DNA of 64,000 nucleotides from Thiodiazotropha sp037384425 (lineage in GTDB: Bacteria > Pseudomonadota > Gammaproteobacteria > Chromatiales > Chromatiaceae), in assembly GCA_037384425.1 (NCBI GenBank), contig JARROA010000004.1, positions 1 to 64,000 on the forward strand, written 5' to 3'. The notes under the pieces were generated by a model that saw nothing but the letters and a program-made list of their open reading frames with translations, was not told the DNA's origin and did no database searches. The position numbers were made by a program, and so were the translations under genes. Shown here piece by piece: positions 9,866 to 19,370 of the stretch. Numbering within the stretch: the stretch's first letter is position 1; the number at the start of each line of letters is the position of its first letter.

Positions 9866-11965
9866 TCACCAACCCGATTCACCGCTTCCATCACTCCCGT
9901 TTTTGAGATAGGGCGAGAGCATATCCAGTGACAGTGGTTTGATCAGATAAGCGTCGAAAATATGTTCTTGATCCTGAGTTCCCTGGGCGTCGGCCGCATA
10001 GCCGGTAACGGCGATGACCTGGAACCGATCCCGGCTCGGCAATCGGGCCAATCGTCTCGCCACCTCATAGCCGTCCACATCGGGCATGCCCAAATCCACA
10101 AGCACCAGGTCCGGGATCTCCTGCAGGACCTGATCCACCGCCTTGCTCCCCGCATCCAGAGCTCTGACTTTATGCCCAAGCGCAGTAAGGAGATAGCGGA
10201 GTGATTCAAGCACGTCAGGATTATCATCCACAAGCAGGATACTGAGTGTTTCATTCCCGCTCTCGTCACCCGCCTCTGTCTCACTCTTCGCGACCTCCTT
10301 CTCTTCCACCACTTCATGCAGAGGCAGAAAGACAGTGAAACGGCTGCCCTGGCCCAATCCGGGACTTTCCGCGACCACCTCGCCGCGATGTAACTGGACG
10401 ATCTGTTTGACCAGTGCCAGGCCCAAACCAAGACCGGCATTGGAGCGTTCGGGGTGGGCACGCTCCTGGTTCAGGATGTCAAAGACGTGGGGCAGCAGTT
10501 CACTGGAAATACCGTTGCCGTTATCCTCGACGTCGAGACGTGCACGATGCCCTGCCACCAGCGAGAGCGAGATTTTGATCTCACCGTTTTCCGGCGTATA
10601 GCGCACCGCGTTCGACAGCAGATTGGAAATCACCTGCAGCAGGCGGGTAGCATCCCCCGTCACTTCGATCGGCAGGTCCGGTATCGCCTTCACCAGATGA
10701 TGCCCCTTCTCCTCTATCATCGGCTGTAACGCGCTGATCGCTTCCAGGCTCAGCGATTTCAGATCGACCCGCGTCTTTTCGATACTCAGCACGCCCTTGC
10801 GGATACGCGCCATGTCGAGCAGATCGTCCACCATGCGCTGGAGGTGCGACGTCTGACGGTCCAGCACGCTTGTGACCCAGTCGAGATCAATGTCCTGTTG
10901 GTGGCGCAGATTCAAGATCTGAATCACGTTGCGAATCGGGGTCAAAGGATTGCGCAATTCGTGGCCGAGCATGGCGAAGAAGGTATCCTTACGCTGGCTG
11001 GCCTCTTCGAGCTGGTGACTGTGGGTCTTGAGTTCCTGCTCCAGACGTTGCCGCTCACTGACATCGAGCGCGACGGACAGCGCCGATACGAATTCACCTT
11101 TCTCATCCCTGATGACGGAGTTGAACCACTCGCACCAGATCACCGAACCGTCGTTTCGGCAATTACGATTGAGGAGGCGGTTGGTTTCGATACCTTGATC
11201 CAGGAGTTCTCTGACTGCGGACTCAACCTCAGGCACATCGTCCTTGTAGACGAGACCAAGCGCTATAAAGCTGTTGCCGACCGCTTCATCAGCCGTCCAG
11301 CCGAACACCTTCTCCGCACTGCCCGACCAGTTGAGGATCTTCATCTCCCGATCCCACTCGAGGATGGCCAGCGGCGTGTTCTCGATATGGATGCGAAGCC
11401 GTTCGGTCGCGGCTTTGTACCGTTGTTTGAGCTCCCGCATTTCAGTGATGTCGGCGAATGTACCGACACAGCCACGGACTTCACCCTGGCTGTCGAAGAG
11501 CGGGGCCGCATAGGTCAGCAGGTCGATGTGCGTGTTGTCCGGGAACACCACGCGTTCCTCAAATCCGGTCACGGGCCTGCCCTCCCTGGCCGCCAGCTGC
11601 ATGGGCAGTTCGTCCGGTTGCAGTTCCTTTCCGGCATGATAGACGCGAAAATCGAGCTGGCTCATGTCGGGACCGGTCAGGGACGGATTGACATCCGGCG
11701 GAATGCGCAGCATCTCGGCGCCGGCGCGATTCATCAGCATCTCCTTGCACCCTTTGTCCCTGCCGAGAAAGATCCCCACCGGCGCCGCATCGAGCAACGC
11801 ACGTATCTCATCCAGATTCTGTTGGTTTTCCCAGTTCAGGCGTTCGATCTGCTCCTCGGTGCGACGCTTTTCAGTCAGATCGGTGATCAGCGCAAAAAAG
11901 CCCTGGACCCTCCCCTCTTCGTCCACATCCGGAATGTATTGGACAGATACGTAACGCTCCCCCCC
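9866..11965 (-). CDS. PAS–histidine kinase–receiver part of a frameshifted CheB/CheR hybrid kinase
   Basis: This frame continues the protein of the upstream gene (11887-14739) after a one-base shift at the G7 tract (11959-11965). It reads GGERYVSVQYIPDVD and then PAS segments (ALITDLTEKRRTEEQ; ALLDAAPVGIFLG; NTPLAILEWDREMKILNWSG). A HisKA domain with phospho-accepting H in MLGHELRNPLTPIRN follows, then a HATPase domain (NLLSNAVRYTPENG, DNGNGIS, GLGLGLALVKQ) and a receiver domain (ILLVDDNPDVLES, phospho-D in LVLVDLGMPDVDG, conserved K in LIKPLS). The open frame extends upstream to 12112, but that part has no sensible homology, so it is unlikely to be a separate gene with its own start. Either the locus is broken or phase-variable, or the sequence has an error. 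Confidence 0.8.
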   Translation of the reverse strand, partial: GGERYVSVQYIPDVDEEGRVQGFFALITDLTEKRRTEEQIERLNWENQQNLDEIRALLDAAPVGIFLGRDKGCKEMLMNRAGAEMLRIPPDVNPSLTGPDMSQLDFRVYHAGKELQPDELPMQLAAREGRPVTGFEERVVFPDNTHIDLLTYAAPLFDSQGEVRGCVGTFADITEMRELKQRYKAATERLRIHIENTPLAILEWDREMKILNWSGSAEKVFGWTADEAVGNSFIALGLVYKDDVPEVESAVRELLDQGIETNRLLNRNCRNDGSVIWCEWFNSVIRDEKGEFVSALSVALDVSERQRLEQELKTHSHQLEEASQRKDTFFAMLGHELRNPLTPIRNVIQILNLRHQQDIDLDWVTSVLDRQTSHLQRMVDDLLDMARIRKGVLSIEKTRVDLKSLSLEAISALQPMIEEKGHHLVKAIPDLPIEVTGDATRLLQVISNLLSNAVRYTPENGEIKISLSLVAGHRARLDVEDNGNGISSELLPHVFDILNQERAHPERSNAGLGLGLALVKQIVQLHRGEVVAESPGLGQGSRFTVFLPLHEVVEEKEVAKSETEAGDESGNETLSILLVDDNPDVLESLRYLLTALGHKVRALDAGSKAVDQVLQEIPDLVLVDLGMPDVDGYEVARRLARLPSRDRFQVIAVTGYAADAQGTQDQEHIFDAYLIKPLSLDMLSPYLKNGSDGSGESGW

Positions 11966-14739
11966 TTGGCGTAGGGTATCCAATCTTCGAATTTGACGCT
12001 TGTACCTTCGAGCACAAGATCCAGTTTCGGCTGAATAAGCGCGAGCGCCTCTTCCCCCAGGACGTCCGCAAGATGTTTCCCCTCCACGACTTCGGGTTCG
12101 ACACCGAACCAACGTTCATAGGCACGGTTGTTGAAACGGTAGCGCAGATTACTGTCGATGTAGGAGATCAACACCGGCATGGCGTCGGTGATGCGTCGCA
12201 GATGGAACTCGCTCTGTAGTAACGCGAGTTCCACCGCCTTGCGTTGGGTGATGTCGGTGAAGGTGACGACCACACCCTCCACATGTCCGTCCTCGGTGCG
12301 GTAGGGCATCACCCGCCGCAGGTACCAGTGCGCTTCATCGCTTTGGATTTCATGGTGCTCCACCGGGCGGCCTGCCAATACCGCCGTGGCGTCGTCGAGC
12401 AACCGGTCATCCTGAAAGCGCCAGGTGATGTCGGTCACGGCACGGCCGACATCCGATGGGATCAACCGCATCAGTCCGCCGATGGCCGGGGTATAGCGCC
12501 GGATGCGAAAACGCAGGTCGAGAAACAGCGTGGCGATCTCCGTGCTCACCAGCAGATTGCTCAGGTCGTTGGTGGTCTCCTCCAACTCGTGAACCTTGTC
12601 CTCCAGCTGGCTGTTGAGGGTGGTCAGCTCCTCATTGAGCGACTGCAGCTCCTCCTTCGAGGTCTCCAGCTCCTCATTCATCGACATGACCTCTTCATTC
12701 GAGGCCTTGAGTTCCTCGTTGGAGGTCTCCATCTGCTCGATGATGCTGCGAAGTTCCTCCCGCGTACTCAGCAGCTCGCTCTCCAGCTGCTTTACGATTT
12801 CGCTTTCGTCGCCTTCAACGGCCAAGCGGGTCTGTGGCATATCATCCGCCGGTCGCTCGTCGAAAAATGAGACCAACAGCTTTCCGTCCCCGGGCTCATC
12901 GATATCCGGCACCGGCGTGACGACGACCCGTATCATCCACCACCTGTCCCCCCGGCGCTGATGAACACCCGTGACCTCACAACGCTCTCCGCTGTTGATA
13001 GCCTGCTGCAGTACCGCCCGCAGCTTGCCCTTGATGCCCTCACCGGCCAGGAGCAGCAGATCATCGGTGGGATCTCCGGGAGCGGGACCAATGTAGTCGC
13101 GAATCGCGCCGTGGTAGTAGAGCACCCGGAACTGCCGGTCCACCAGCACCGATGCCGGCGAGAAGGCTTCGATCAGCATCTTATGGGTCAGTGGTCCGTA
13201 ACCGCTGCCACGGCGACGATTGCTGCCGAATCCGATAGGCGTCACCGTCTTTCGCCGACCCTGGTGCTCCGGGATGTCGAGATGCACTGCAGGCGCATCG
13301 GCGACACGGCGGTAGATGCGCCACTTTTTGGAGTCCGGGTCGAACAGGCGCGAGCCTTGACCCACGGTTTCGGAACTGCCGAGGAAAAGATAGCCTCCGT
13401 CACGCAGGGAGAAGTGGAACAGGTTGAGCAACCACTCCTGATATTCAGGCTCGATATAGATCAGCAGATTACGGCAACTGACGAGCTGCAGGTTGGAGAA
13501 GGGTGGATCGGTGATCAGGTTCTGCGGGGCGAAGATCACCTTTTCGCGCAGGCTCTTCTTGACCTGGTAGTTGTCCCCCTCACGACTGAAAAACCGCTGC
13601 AGCCGATCGGGCTCGATATCGGCAACCAGGCTCTCCGCATAGACGCCGTTGCGCGCCACCTCCAGTGCCTCTCGATCCACGTCAGTGGCGAAGACGATGA
13701 TGTTCCCGGGGCTGCCGCTCTCCTCACCCGCTTCGATCAGGGCCATCGCCAGGCTGTAGGCCTCCTCCCCGGTGGCGCATCCCGGTACCCAGACGCGGAC
13801 TACCTCATCCTTCTTCTGCCGAGACATGAGTTTCTGAAGTACCTTCTCGGCGAGATAGTCCCAGGCTTCCGGATCGCGAAAGAAGCTCGTCACGCCGATC
13901 AGCAGATCCTTCGACAGGGCGTGCATCTCGGTTTCGTCCTCACGCAATTTGGCGTGGTAGGCTTCCAGGGTCGAGATGTGGTTGAGCCCCATGCGCCGCA
14001 GGATACGGCGATTGATGGTGCCCTGTTTGTAGCAACGGAAGTCGTAGTCCTTGCGGGCGATCAGCAGGGCCAGGATATTGTCCATGTAGCTCTGATCCTG
14101 CTTGCCCTGCTGCATGCCGTCACCGTGATTGCGCAGATGCTCCAGATAGCGCATCAGCACACTGGGCATCTCCTCGACCGGCAGGGTGTAGTCCACATCA
14201 CCGGTGGCGATGGCGCTGCGCGGCATGCCGTCATATCCGGAGAGGGTCGGATCCTGCGCCAGCACCATGCCGCCCCGCGCCTTGATCAGGCGCACGCCGT
14301 AGGTTCCGTCGGTGCCGGCGCCGGAGAGGACGATGGCCACCGCCCGCTCCTGCTGATCGTCGGCCAGGGAGCTGAAGAATCGATCGATAGGCATGCGCAG
14401 GCCGCGCTTCTCGGTGGGGGCGTTGATGTGCAGCACTCCCTCGGCGATGGTCAGCTCGGCATTGGGGGGAATGACATGCAGACGGTTCGGCCGCACCGGC
14501 ATACCATCCGCCACCTGAACCACCGGTATGCGGGCGTACTTCGTCAGCAACTCCGCCATCAGGCTGTCGTGCGTGGGGTCGAGATGCTGCACCAGGACAA
14601 ATCCGGCGCCGGTGTCCTCCGGCATGGCGCGGAAGAGGCCGCGCAGGGCTTCGAGCCCTCCCGCGGAAGCGCCGATTCCCACGATCGGGAAAGCACCCTG
14701 CGTTTGATTGCTCGTTTCGTCAGAACCGGTCTCTTTCAT
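11887..14739 (-). CDS. CheB–CheR–PAS chemotaxis-type protein, 5' part of a frameshifted hybrid kinase
   Basis: The N-terminal half of a very large signalling protein. Residues 1-190 form a CheB methylesterase domain (IVGIGASAGGLEALRGLF, LVQHLDPTHDSLMAELL, IVLSGAGTDGTYG). A CheR methyltransferase follows (about 215-480; SAM motif VWVPGCATGEEAYSLAMALI). Then come a PAS-like segment, a long coiled coil rich in EELxxxNEEL repeats (about 640-720), and more PAS domains. It ends soon after a G7 tract, when the frame runs out. ATG 14739 is preferred over TTG 14751. Such CheB-CheR-kinase fusions lack the CheB receiver and may couple methylation-like chemistry to a two-component output; substrates are not known. 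It is divergent from a FixL-like kinase. Confidence 0.85.
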   Translation of the reverse strand: MKETGSDETSNQTQGAFPIVGIGASAGGLEALRGLFRAMPEDTGAGFVLVQHLDPTHDSLMAELLTKYARIPVVQVADGMPVRPNRLHVIPPNAELTIAEGVLHINAPTEKRGLRMPIDRFFSSLADDQQERAVAIVLSGAGTDGTYGVRLIKARGGMVLAQDPTLSGYDGMPRSAIATGDVDYTLPVEEMPSVLMRYLEHLRNHGDGMQQGKQDQSYMDNILALLIARKDYDFRCYKQGTINRRILRRMGLNHISTLEAYHAKLREDETEMHALSKDLLIGVTSFFRDPEAWDYLAEKVLQKLMSRQKKDEVVRVWVPGCATGEEAYSLAMALIEAGEESGSPGNIIVFATDVDREALEVARNGVYAESLVADIEPDRLQRFFSREGDNYQVKKSLREKVIFAPQNLITDPPFSNLQLVSCRNLLIYIEPEYQEWLLNLFHFSLRDGGYLFLGSSETVGQGSRLFDPDSKKWRIYRRVADAPAVHLDIPEHQGRRKTVTPIGFGSNRRRGSGYGPLTHKMLIEAFSPASVLVDRQFRVLYYHGAIRDYIGPAPGDPTDDLLLLAGEGIKGKLRAVLQQAINSGERCEVTGVHQRRGDRWWMIRVVVTPVPDIDEPGDGKLLVSFFDERPADDMPQTRLAVEGDESEIVKQLESELLSTREELRSIIEQMETSNEELKASNEEVMSMNEELETSKEELQSLNEELTTLNSQLEDKVHELEETTNDLSNLLVSTEIATLFLDLRFRIRRYTPAIGGLMRLIPSDVGRAVTDITWRFQDDRLLDDATAVLAGRPVEHHEIQSDEAHWYLRRVMPYRTEDGHVEGVVVTFTDITQRKAVELALLQSEFHLRRITDAMPVLISYIDSNLRYRFNNRAYERWFGVEPEVVEGKHLADVLGEEALALIQPKLDLVLEGTSVKFEDWIPYAKGGSVTYLSNTFRMWTKRGGSRAFLR

Positions 14740-15068
14740 AGCGACCCCCAATCAATACTATGAACGCCGTGAGAGGACGGGTACGCACTGCGTCTTGCTA
14801 CGGGCGAATTCAATAAGTATGGCGCAGATGATGATTATTATTTGAAGTACGACGCGGAGGCCTCTGCGGTGACCACCCCGACCTCTGATTTGAGTTTGGC
14901 CCGGTTGTGAGACCGGACACTTTAACTTACTCTGAAAAGGGAGCCGTACCATTCGATCACGGTACGAAAACGAATCGGTTCGAGGACGACCCGCGGTTGT
15001 CTTGATAAAAGTGTACGCGACTCGGACACGGGCAGACAAACTCCGATCTTTAATGCGACAAAAACCCT
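14740..15068. other. Divergent regulatory region between the two kinase genes
   Basis: This 329-bp gap separates the CheB/CheR-kinase start (minus) from the FixL-like kinase start (plus), so it must hold both promoters. An AT-rich tract at 14826-14846 (GATGATGATTATTATTTG) partly resembles a Fur box. No coding sequence or clear hexamer pair can be supported. Confidence 0.4.
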
Positions 15069-17483
15069 ATGTCTCTCACTCTGCGATTCGGTTTCATCGC
15101 CATAGCCCTCCTGCTGACTGCCGTGTTGGCCATCAGCTACCTCTTCGATATCGAAAGAACAGCCGCCATACATGACAGAGAGCGTCAGTATCTGCGCTAT
15201 CACGCGGAACGCACCTCTGAAATCCTGCTCCACCATCTCAATCGATTGAGAGGTGATCTGAAGTTTCTGGTCCAGACACCGCCGATCCATGCGATCCGGG
15301 ATATGCTGGAGAAAACACCTGACATGAGTCTCGCAGACCGGCGGCTGACCATCTGGTATGGACGACTCGAAGTGCTGTTTCATGCGCTGGCCCATACCCG
15401 TCCCGAATACCGGCGACTCAGACTGATCGGTTACAACCCGGAGGCCAGCGAACTGCTGAGTGTGGCACGGCGTGAGGACGACTTCGTGATCGTTGATGCC
15501 AAAGATCTGCAGCCTGTTGACGATGACTTGAATGCCCTCAATGTGACGTTCGAAAGTGGCAAGGTCACACTCTTACCCCTTGAGCGGAAGCAGGATCACG
15601 AGGGTCATGCGGATTCTCAGACGACTATCCTTCGTGCCGTGGCACCGATCCACACCCAGACCGGAAATCTCATTGCTCTGATCGTCATCAATCTGGATCT
15701 GGACGATGTCTTCCGATCGATGGAAGAGATGGTCATGCACAGGAGCAAACTCACCGTGGTCGATGAAACGGGGACTTTTTTGAAGCAGCCCGATATCGGT
15801 CCAGGCACGGACTCCAACCCGGCTCGACCCGATACGCTGAGTGACCGGTTCCCTACCATTGCCGGATCACTGAAAGACCTGAATTTTGGCGAACTCTACA
15901 CCTTCTCGCTGTTCGACGAACCCGAGGGCCTCAGCGGTGTGGCCATCAAGCACTTTTTGTCGCTGTTCAACGGCAAGACCCGCTACCTCACCCTCATCAT
16001 CACCGAATCCGATGTGATAGCCGACCGTAGAATCACCGATGCGCGCCGTACCAGCTATCTGAAAATCATTGCGATGCTGGCGGTGATGATCGCACTGATC
16101 ATCGCCGTCACGCGCCGGCTCACCCGTTCGCTGCGTGACATGGTCAAGGTCTCTCATGCGGTCTCCCAAGGCAATTATGACGTTGAGATTCCGGATGCAC
16201 TCGGCAGGGACTTGAAACAGTTGTCGAATAGCCTTAAACAGATGATCGCAACACTGAAGCAGCGGGAGAGTCAGCTGCTCGATCTCAATCAGACACTCGA
16301 TATGCAGGTCAGGGAACGCACACGTGCACTCGAGGAATCGCGCACCCAACTCGGACGGGAAAGGCTATTGCTGCAATCCATTCTCGACCATGTGGGTGAC
16401 GGTGTGGTCGCAATCGACGGTCAGGGACGGACCATACAGTGGAACCGCCATGCACAAACGATCCTGGGTAGTAAACCCGTCGATTTGCCACTGGAGTCAT
16501 GGCCCAGCCATTTCGGAATCCAGCAGACCCCCGACTCCGGAGTACTGCCTGCGGATAAGTTCCCTCTGATGCGTGCTCTGGATGGAGAAATTGTGCGCCA
16601 TCAGGAGCTTTTCATACGCAGCGATCAAAACCCTCCCGGTCGTTGGATCAGTATGTTTTCACGCCCTTTTTACGGCTGCAGCGAGGTGGCCGACGGCGCT
16701 GTCGCCGTTCTCGTGGACATCGAGGAGCACCGGCATCTGCAGGAGCAGCTCGACGCCCGATCCAGCGAGCTGGCAAATATCGGTCGACTTACTCTGATCG
16801 GTCAAATCATCGACAACATCGCCCACCGCCTGAGCCAACCGCTCGCCGCCATCGCCAACTACGCGGGCGCCGCCATCCAGATGCAGCAATCCGGTTCGCT
16901 GGATCAGGAAGGTCTGAAGGATATTCTGAATCTGATCACGCAACAGACCGAGCGGGGGGGTGTTTGCCTGCAGGATTTGCGCGCACTGCGACTGCGGGGT
17001 ACCGAGGCGCGAAGCCGGGTCATGATGAATCCGGTTATCGAATCGGCTTATCGGCTACTCGAAGACCGTTTGAAGCGAAACACTATTCAAAGTGAGCTTG
17101 TTCTTTCGCCTGAGGCTCCCGGCTTGATCGGCAAGAAGGTCGAACTCCAGCAGGCAATCGTGCATCTGATTCTCAATGCCCAGGAGTCGCTTGCCATGCG
17201 CGACCAGCCGCGCCTGTTGAAAATCGTCACCACTTATGTACCCGAAACACGGCATCTGGAAATCGCTATCGGTGACAACGGTCCCGGTGTGGAGGCGGAT
17301 GCGCGTGAACAGATCTTCGATGCCTGGTATACCACCAAGCCCGATTCCTTTGGTCTGGGGCTCTCATTTGCCCGATCGATTATTGACGACCATAATGGAA
17401 CCTTGGAGCTTCGTAACCGTGGCGACGACCTGACCTGGTTTGTCATCGATCTTCCAGTGGAGCATGATGACTACGAACGATAG
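15069..17483 (+). CDS. Membrane sensor histidine kinase, FixL/DctB-like
   Basis: An 804-residue kinase. A membrane segment at about 7-27 and another at about 333-353 enclose a 300-residue periplasmic sensor, probably Cache-like. HAMP (about 354-405), a coiled coil and a PAS domain (about 435-560) follow. The H-box IAHRLSQPLAAIANYAG (H near 584) is the FixL/DctB/TodS type rather than the usual HEIRTP. The HATPase domain has N in HLILNAQESL, the GDNGPGV G1 box and GLGLSFARSIIDDH. Its stop overlaps the start of the FixJ-like regulator by 20 bp, so the two are translationally coupled and very likely cognate. The ligand is unknown; oxygen sensing is not implied, because no haem-binding PAS can be shown. 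Confidence 0.88.
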   Translation: MSLTLRFGFIAIALLLTAVLAISYLFDIERTAAIHDRERQYLRYHAERTSEILLHHLNRLRGDLKFLVQTPPIHAIRDMLEKTPDMSLADRRLTIWYGRLEVLFHALAHTRPEYRRLRLIGYNPEASELLSVARREDDFVIVDAKDLQPVDDDLNALNVTFESGKVTLLPLERKQDHEGHADSQTTILRAVAPIHTQTGNLIALIVINLDLDDVFRSMEEMVMHRSKLTVVDETGTFLKQPDIGPGTDSNPARPDTLSDRFPTIAGSLKDLNFGELYTFSLFDEPEGLSGVAIKHFLSLFNGKTRYLTLIITESDVIADRRITDARRTSYLKIIAMLAVMIALIIAVTRRLTRSLRDMVKVSHAVSQGNYDVEIPDALGRDLKQLSNSLKQMIATLKQRESQLLDLNQTLDMQVRERTRALEESRTQLGRERLLLQSILDHVGDGVVAIDGQGRTIQWNRHAQTILGSKPVDLPLESWPSHFGIQQTPDSGVLPADKFPLMRALDGEIVRHQELFIRSDQNPPGRWISMFSRPFYGCSEVADGAVAVLVDIEEHRHLQEQLDARSSELANIGRLTLIGQIIDNIAHRLSQPLAAIANYAGAAIQMQQSGSLDQEGLKDILNLITQQTERGGVCLQDLRALRLRGTEARSRVMMNPVIESAYRLLEDRLKRNTIQSELVLSPEAPGLIGKKVELQQAIVHLILNAQESLAMRDQPRLLKIVTTYVPETRHLEIAIGDNGPGVEADAREQIFDAWYTTKPDSFGLGLSFARSIIDDHNGTLELRNRGDDLTWFVIDLPVEHDDYER

Positions 17484-18105
17484 GCCAACTGTCTATATTG
17501 TCGATGATGACCCCGATGTCAGGGCGTCACTCGACATGTTACTTAAGAGTGTGGGCATCAATACGCAATCCTTCCCCGATGCCGACACCTTTCTCAAACA
17601 CCACCAACGCATCGCCGGCTCACCCGTTTGCCTGCTTCTCGACGTTCGCATGCCGGGTATCAGTGGAATGACAGTGCTCGAAAAGCTGCACAATGAAAAG
17701 GTGAAACTGCCAGTCATCATATTGACCGGCCACGGCGATATTCCCATGTCGGTCCGCGCCATGAAAATGGGTGCGGTCGACTTCATCACAAAACCGTTCA
17801 ATCACCAAAAACTCCTGGAACTGGTCCAGAGTGTTCTGCGCGACCCCATCGCCCAGGGCGAGGCCTACCCCCCCTCGGTGGACCGACGCAAGGTCATCGA
17901 ACGCTGGGAGAGACTCAGTCCCCGGGAACAGGAGATCTTCACCCGCATCGTCAACGGGGACACCAACAAGGTCATCGGTTTGGATCTCGGTATCAGTGTA
18001 CGTACCGTAGAGACTCATCGCGCGCGCATCATGGAAAAACTGAACGCCCGCACACTGGTCGATCTGGTATTGTTGGGTTTGAGCCTGGACAAAACGAATC
18101 ACTGA
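17464..18105 (+). CDS. FixJ/NarL-family response regulator
   Basis: A 213-residue regulator starting MMTTNDRPTVYIVDDDPDVR. The receiver domain has the acidic pair in VDDDPD, the phospho-accepting D in LLLDVRMPGISG, the T in ILTGHGD and the K in ITKPFN. A LuxR-type helix-turn-helix follows (about 140-205; SPREQEIFTRIVNGDTNKVI, GISVRTVETHRARIMEKL). The start at 17464 lies inside the end of the upstream kinase gene. It should act as the DNA-binding output of that kinase. Its targets are unknown. Confidence 0.92.
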   Translation: MMTTNDRPTVYIVDDDPDVRASLDMLLKSVGINTQSFPDADTFLKHHQRIAGSPVCLLLDVRMPGISGMTVLEKLHNEKVKLPVIILTGHGDIPMSVRAMKMGAVDFITKPFNHQKLLELVQSVLRDPIAQGEAYPPSVDRRKVIERWERLSPREQEIFTRIVNGDTNKVIGLDLGISVRTVETHRARIMEKLNARTLVDLVLLGLSLDKTNH

Positions 18106-18352
18106 GGTCGACACAGGCATCCTGACCTGCGCTTCGCCAAAACAACCGTCATCCGAGGCGCTGCCCGTCTCGCAGCATGGATCGCTGAGCTTTTACACAC
18201 ACCCGCCTTACCCGACCAAATACGGAAACGCCGCCGCGGACACCTCATGCGAGATCCACTGTGGTACCCTGCTCTGTTGCCGGACGAGTCCCTGAAGCCC
18301 GCTTACACTCACCATGGTGGCGCTGGTCAACGCAGTCAGTGAATCCGCTTAG

Positions 18353-18559
18353 TCAACCAATCAGCAGCGCATAGAGAAAATGCGCGTAGGCCTTTTCGAC
18401 TTGCTGTCGGTTCTCCGCGACAGACGTTTCATCAGCCTGCCGCACGCCATCACTGGCCACACTCAACCACTCTTCCGGCAACAATCCCGGATGACTCAGC
18501 AGGCTCTCCTCCGATCGCCGTCCGATGAGACAGAGGTTGTCGATCACAAGCTTATGCAT
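18353..18559 (-). CDS. Small hypothetical protein coupled to a STAS protein
   Basis: A 68-residue frame whose ATG overlaps the stop of the STAS-domain gene (ATGCATAA), as in translationally coupled pairs. It is helical with no signal peptide, membrane segment or motif that I recognise. The coupling suggests it could be a partner of the STAS protein. It may not be a real gene. Confidence 0.45.
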   Translation of the reverse strand: MHKLVIDNLCLIGRRSEESLLSHPGLLPEEWLSVASDGVRQADETSVAENRQQVEKAYAHFLYALLIG

Positions 18560-18857
18560 GATCTTGCATCCACCTTGTCTTCGCTCGGCTTTCCTGTGAT
18601 TCCATCTCCAGCACCGAGCCGAGAGTGATGAATCTGACTCGATAGTTATCGAGGATTCTCATCAGGTACAACAGCAGGACACGTCCGGATTCATGGACCC
18701 TTTCAACCTGGGTACAGTCGATGATACAGGTAACCAGTCGATCGCTGACATAATTGCACGCTTCAAGAATACCATCCGCAAGACTATGATCGAGCGCTTC
18801 CGTAACCGTCAGATCGAGCCGCTCCTCCTCTGCATAATAGGCCAATTGCAGTCCCAT
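18552..18857 (-). CDS. STAS-domain protein (anti-sigma factor antagonist-like)
   Basis: A 101-residue single-domain protein with the STAS pattern: an N-terminal strand, VTCIIDCTQVERVHESGRVL (strand, then loop and helix with a serine in the usual phosphorylation region), and a C-terminal strand RVRFITLGSVLEM. Such proteins usually bind an anti-sigma kinase or feed stressosome-like switches. No RsbW/SpoIIAB-like kinase is adjacent, so the partner is unknown. AAGGAG lies 7 bases before the ATG, a strong ribosome-binding site. It lies inside the two-component cluster. Confidence 0.7.
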   Translation of the reverse strand: MGLQLAYYAEEERLDLTVTEALDHSLADGILEACNYVSDRLVTCIIDCTQVERVHESGRVLLLYLMRILDNYRVRFITLGSVLEMESQESRAKTRWMQDHA

Positions 18858-19370
18858 ACATCTCTCCTTATATGATGAGCATTCGAATTGAGAGACAGGC
18901 GATTTAATATTTTTGGAATCGTGCTGAGGGCTCTGAGAAAAACCGCAATCCAGGAATTTGATTTCTCGCCCCTGATCTACTGACTCATGGACGATTGCGC
19001 GCCAATTTGATTGTCTGTACGTATCAGAAATGGCATTGACATCGATTTTATTAATGCGCTCAAAGCCAGTCGCAGTCGAGCCATCGTGTTGTTGTAGGCT
19101 TCCTCCACCTGCTCGGTATCTAGCCTAAAGGAAAGCCTTCAGCGAGACCATGAGCATCATTCCCGTATCGGCTCCGTAGTACTACTCAGTGATGTCGGAA
19201 TCCGGCAATCCTTTCCCGGTTGCAGGCCAGACAGCTCTTCAGACCTACTGGCGGCAAGGCCTCTGATACTCGGGGTTTTCCGGGAACGGCTGCCACTTTG
19301 CCCCCTCGAAGGGTCGCCGTTGCCGAACCCTCGAATCGACCAACCTCAAAACTGCTGAATCTCCGGAAAG
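18858..19370. other. 513-bp intergenic region, nothing supportable
   Basis: It lies between the STAS gene start and the end of the RpfC-like kinase gene. A minus-strand frame of about 50 codons around 18975-19135 lacks a good start and any recognisable family. I see no RNA gene, repeat or promoter pair here that I would defend. Confidence 0.4.

Noticed and set aside
11965..12112. Independent start for the PAS–kinase–receiver gene at 12112
   Set aside because: The residues before the G7 tract are nonsense in that frame while the other frame is conserved PAS; the start would be an artefact of the frameshift.
12961..14763. A 600-codon plus-strand open frame antisense to the CheB-CheR gene
   Set aside because: The minus strand carries complete CheB and CheR motifs; the antisense product is low-complexity His/Gln/Arg and has no recognisable family.
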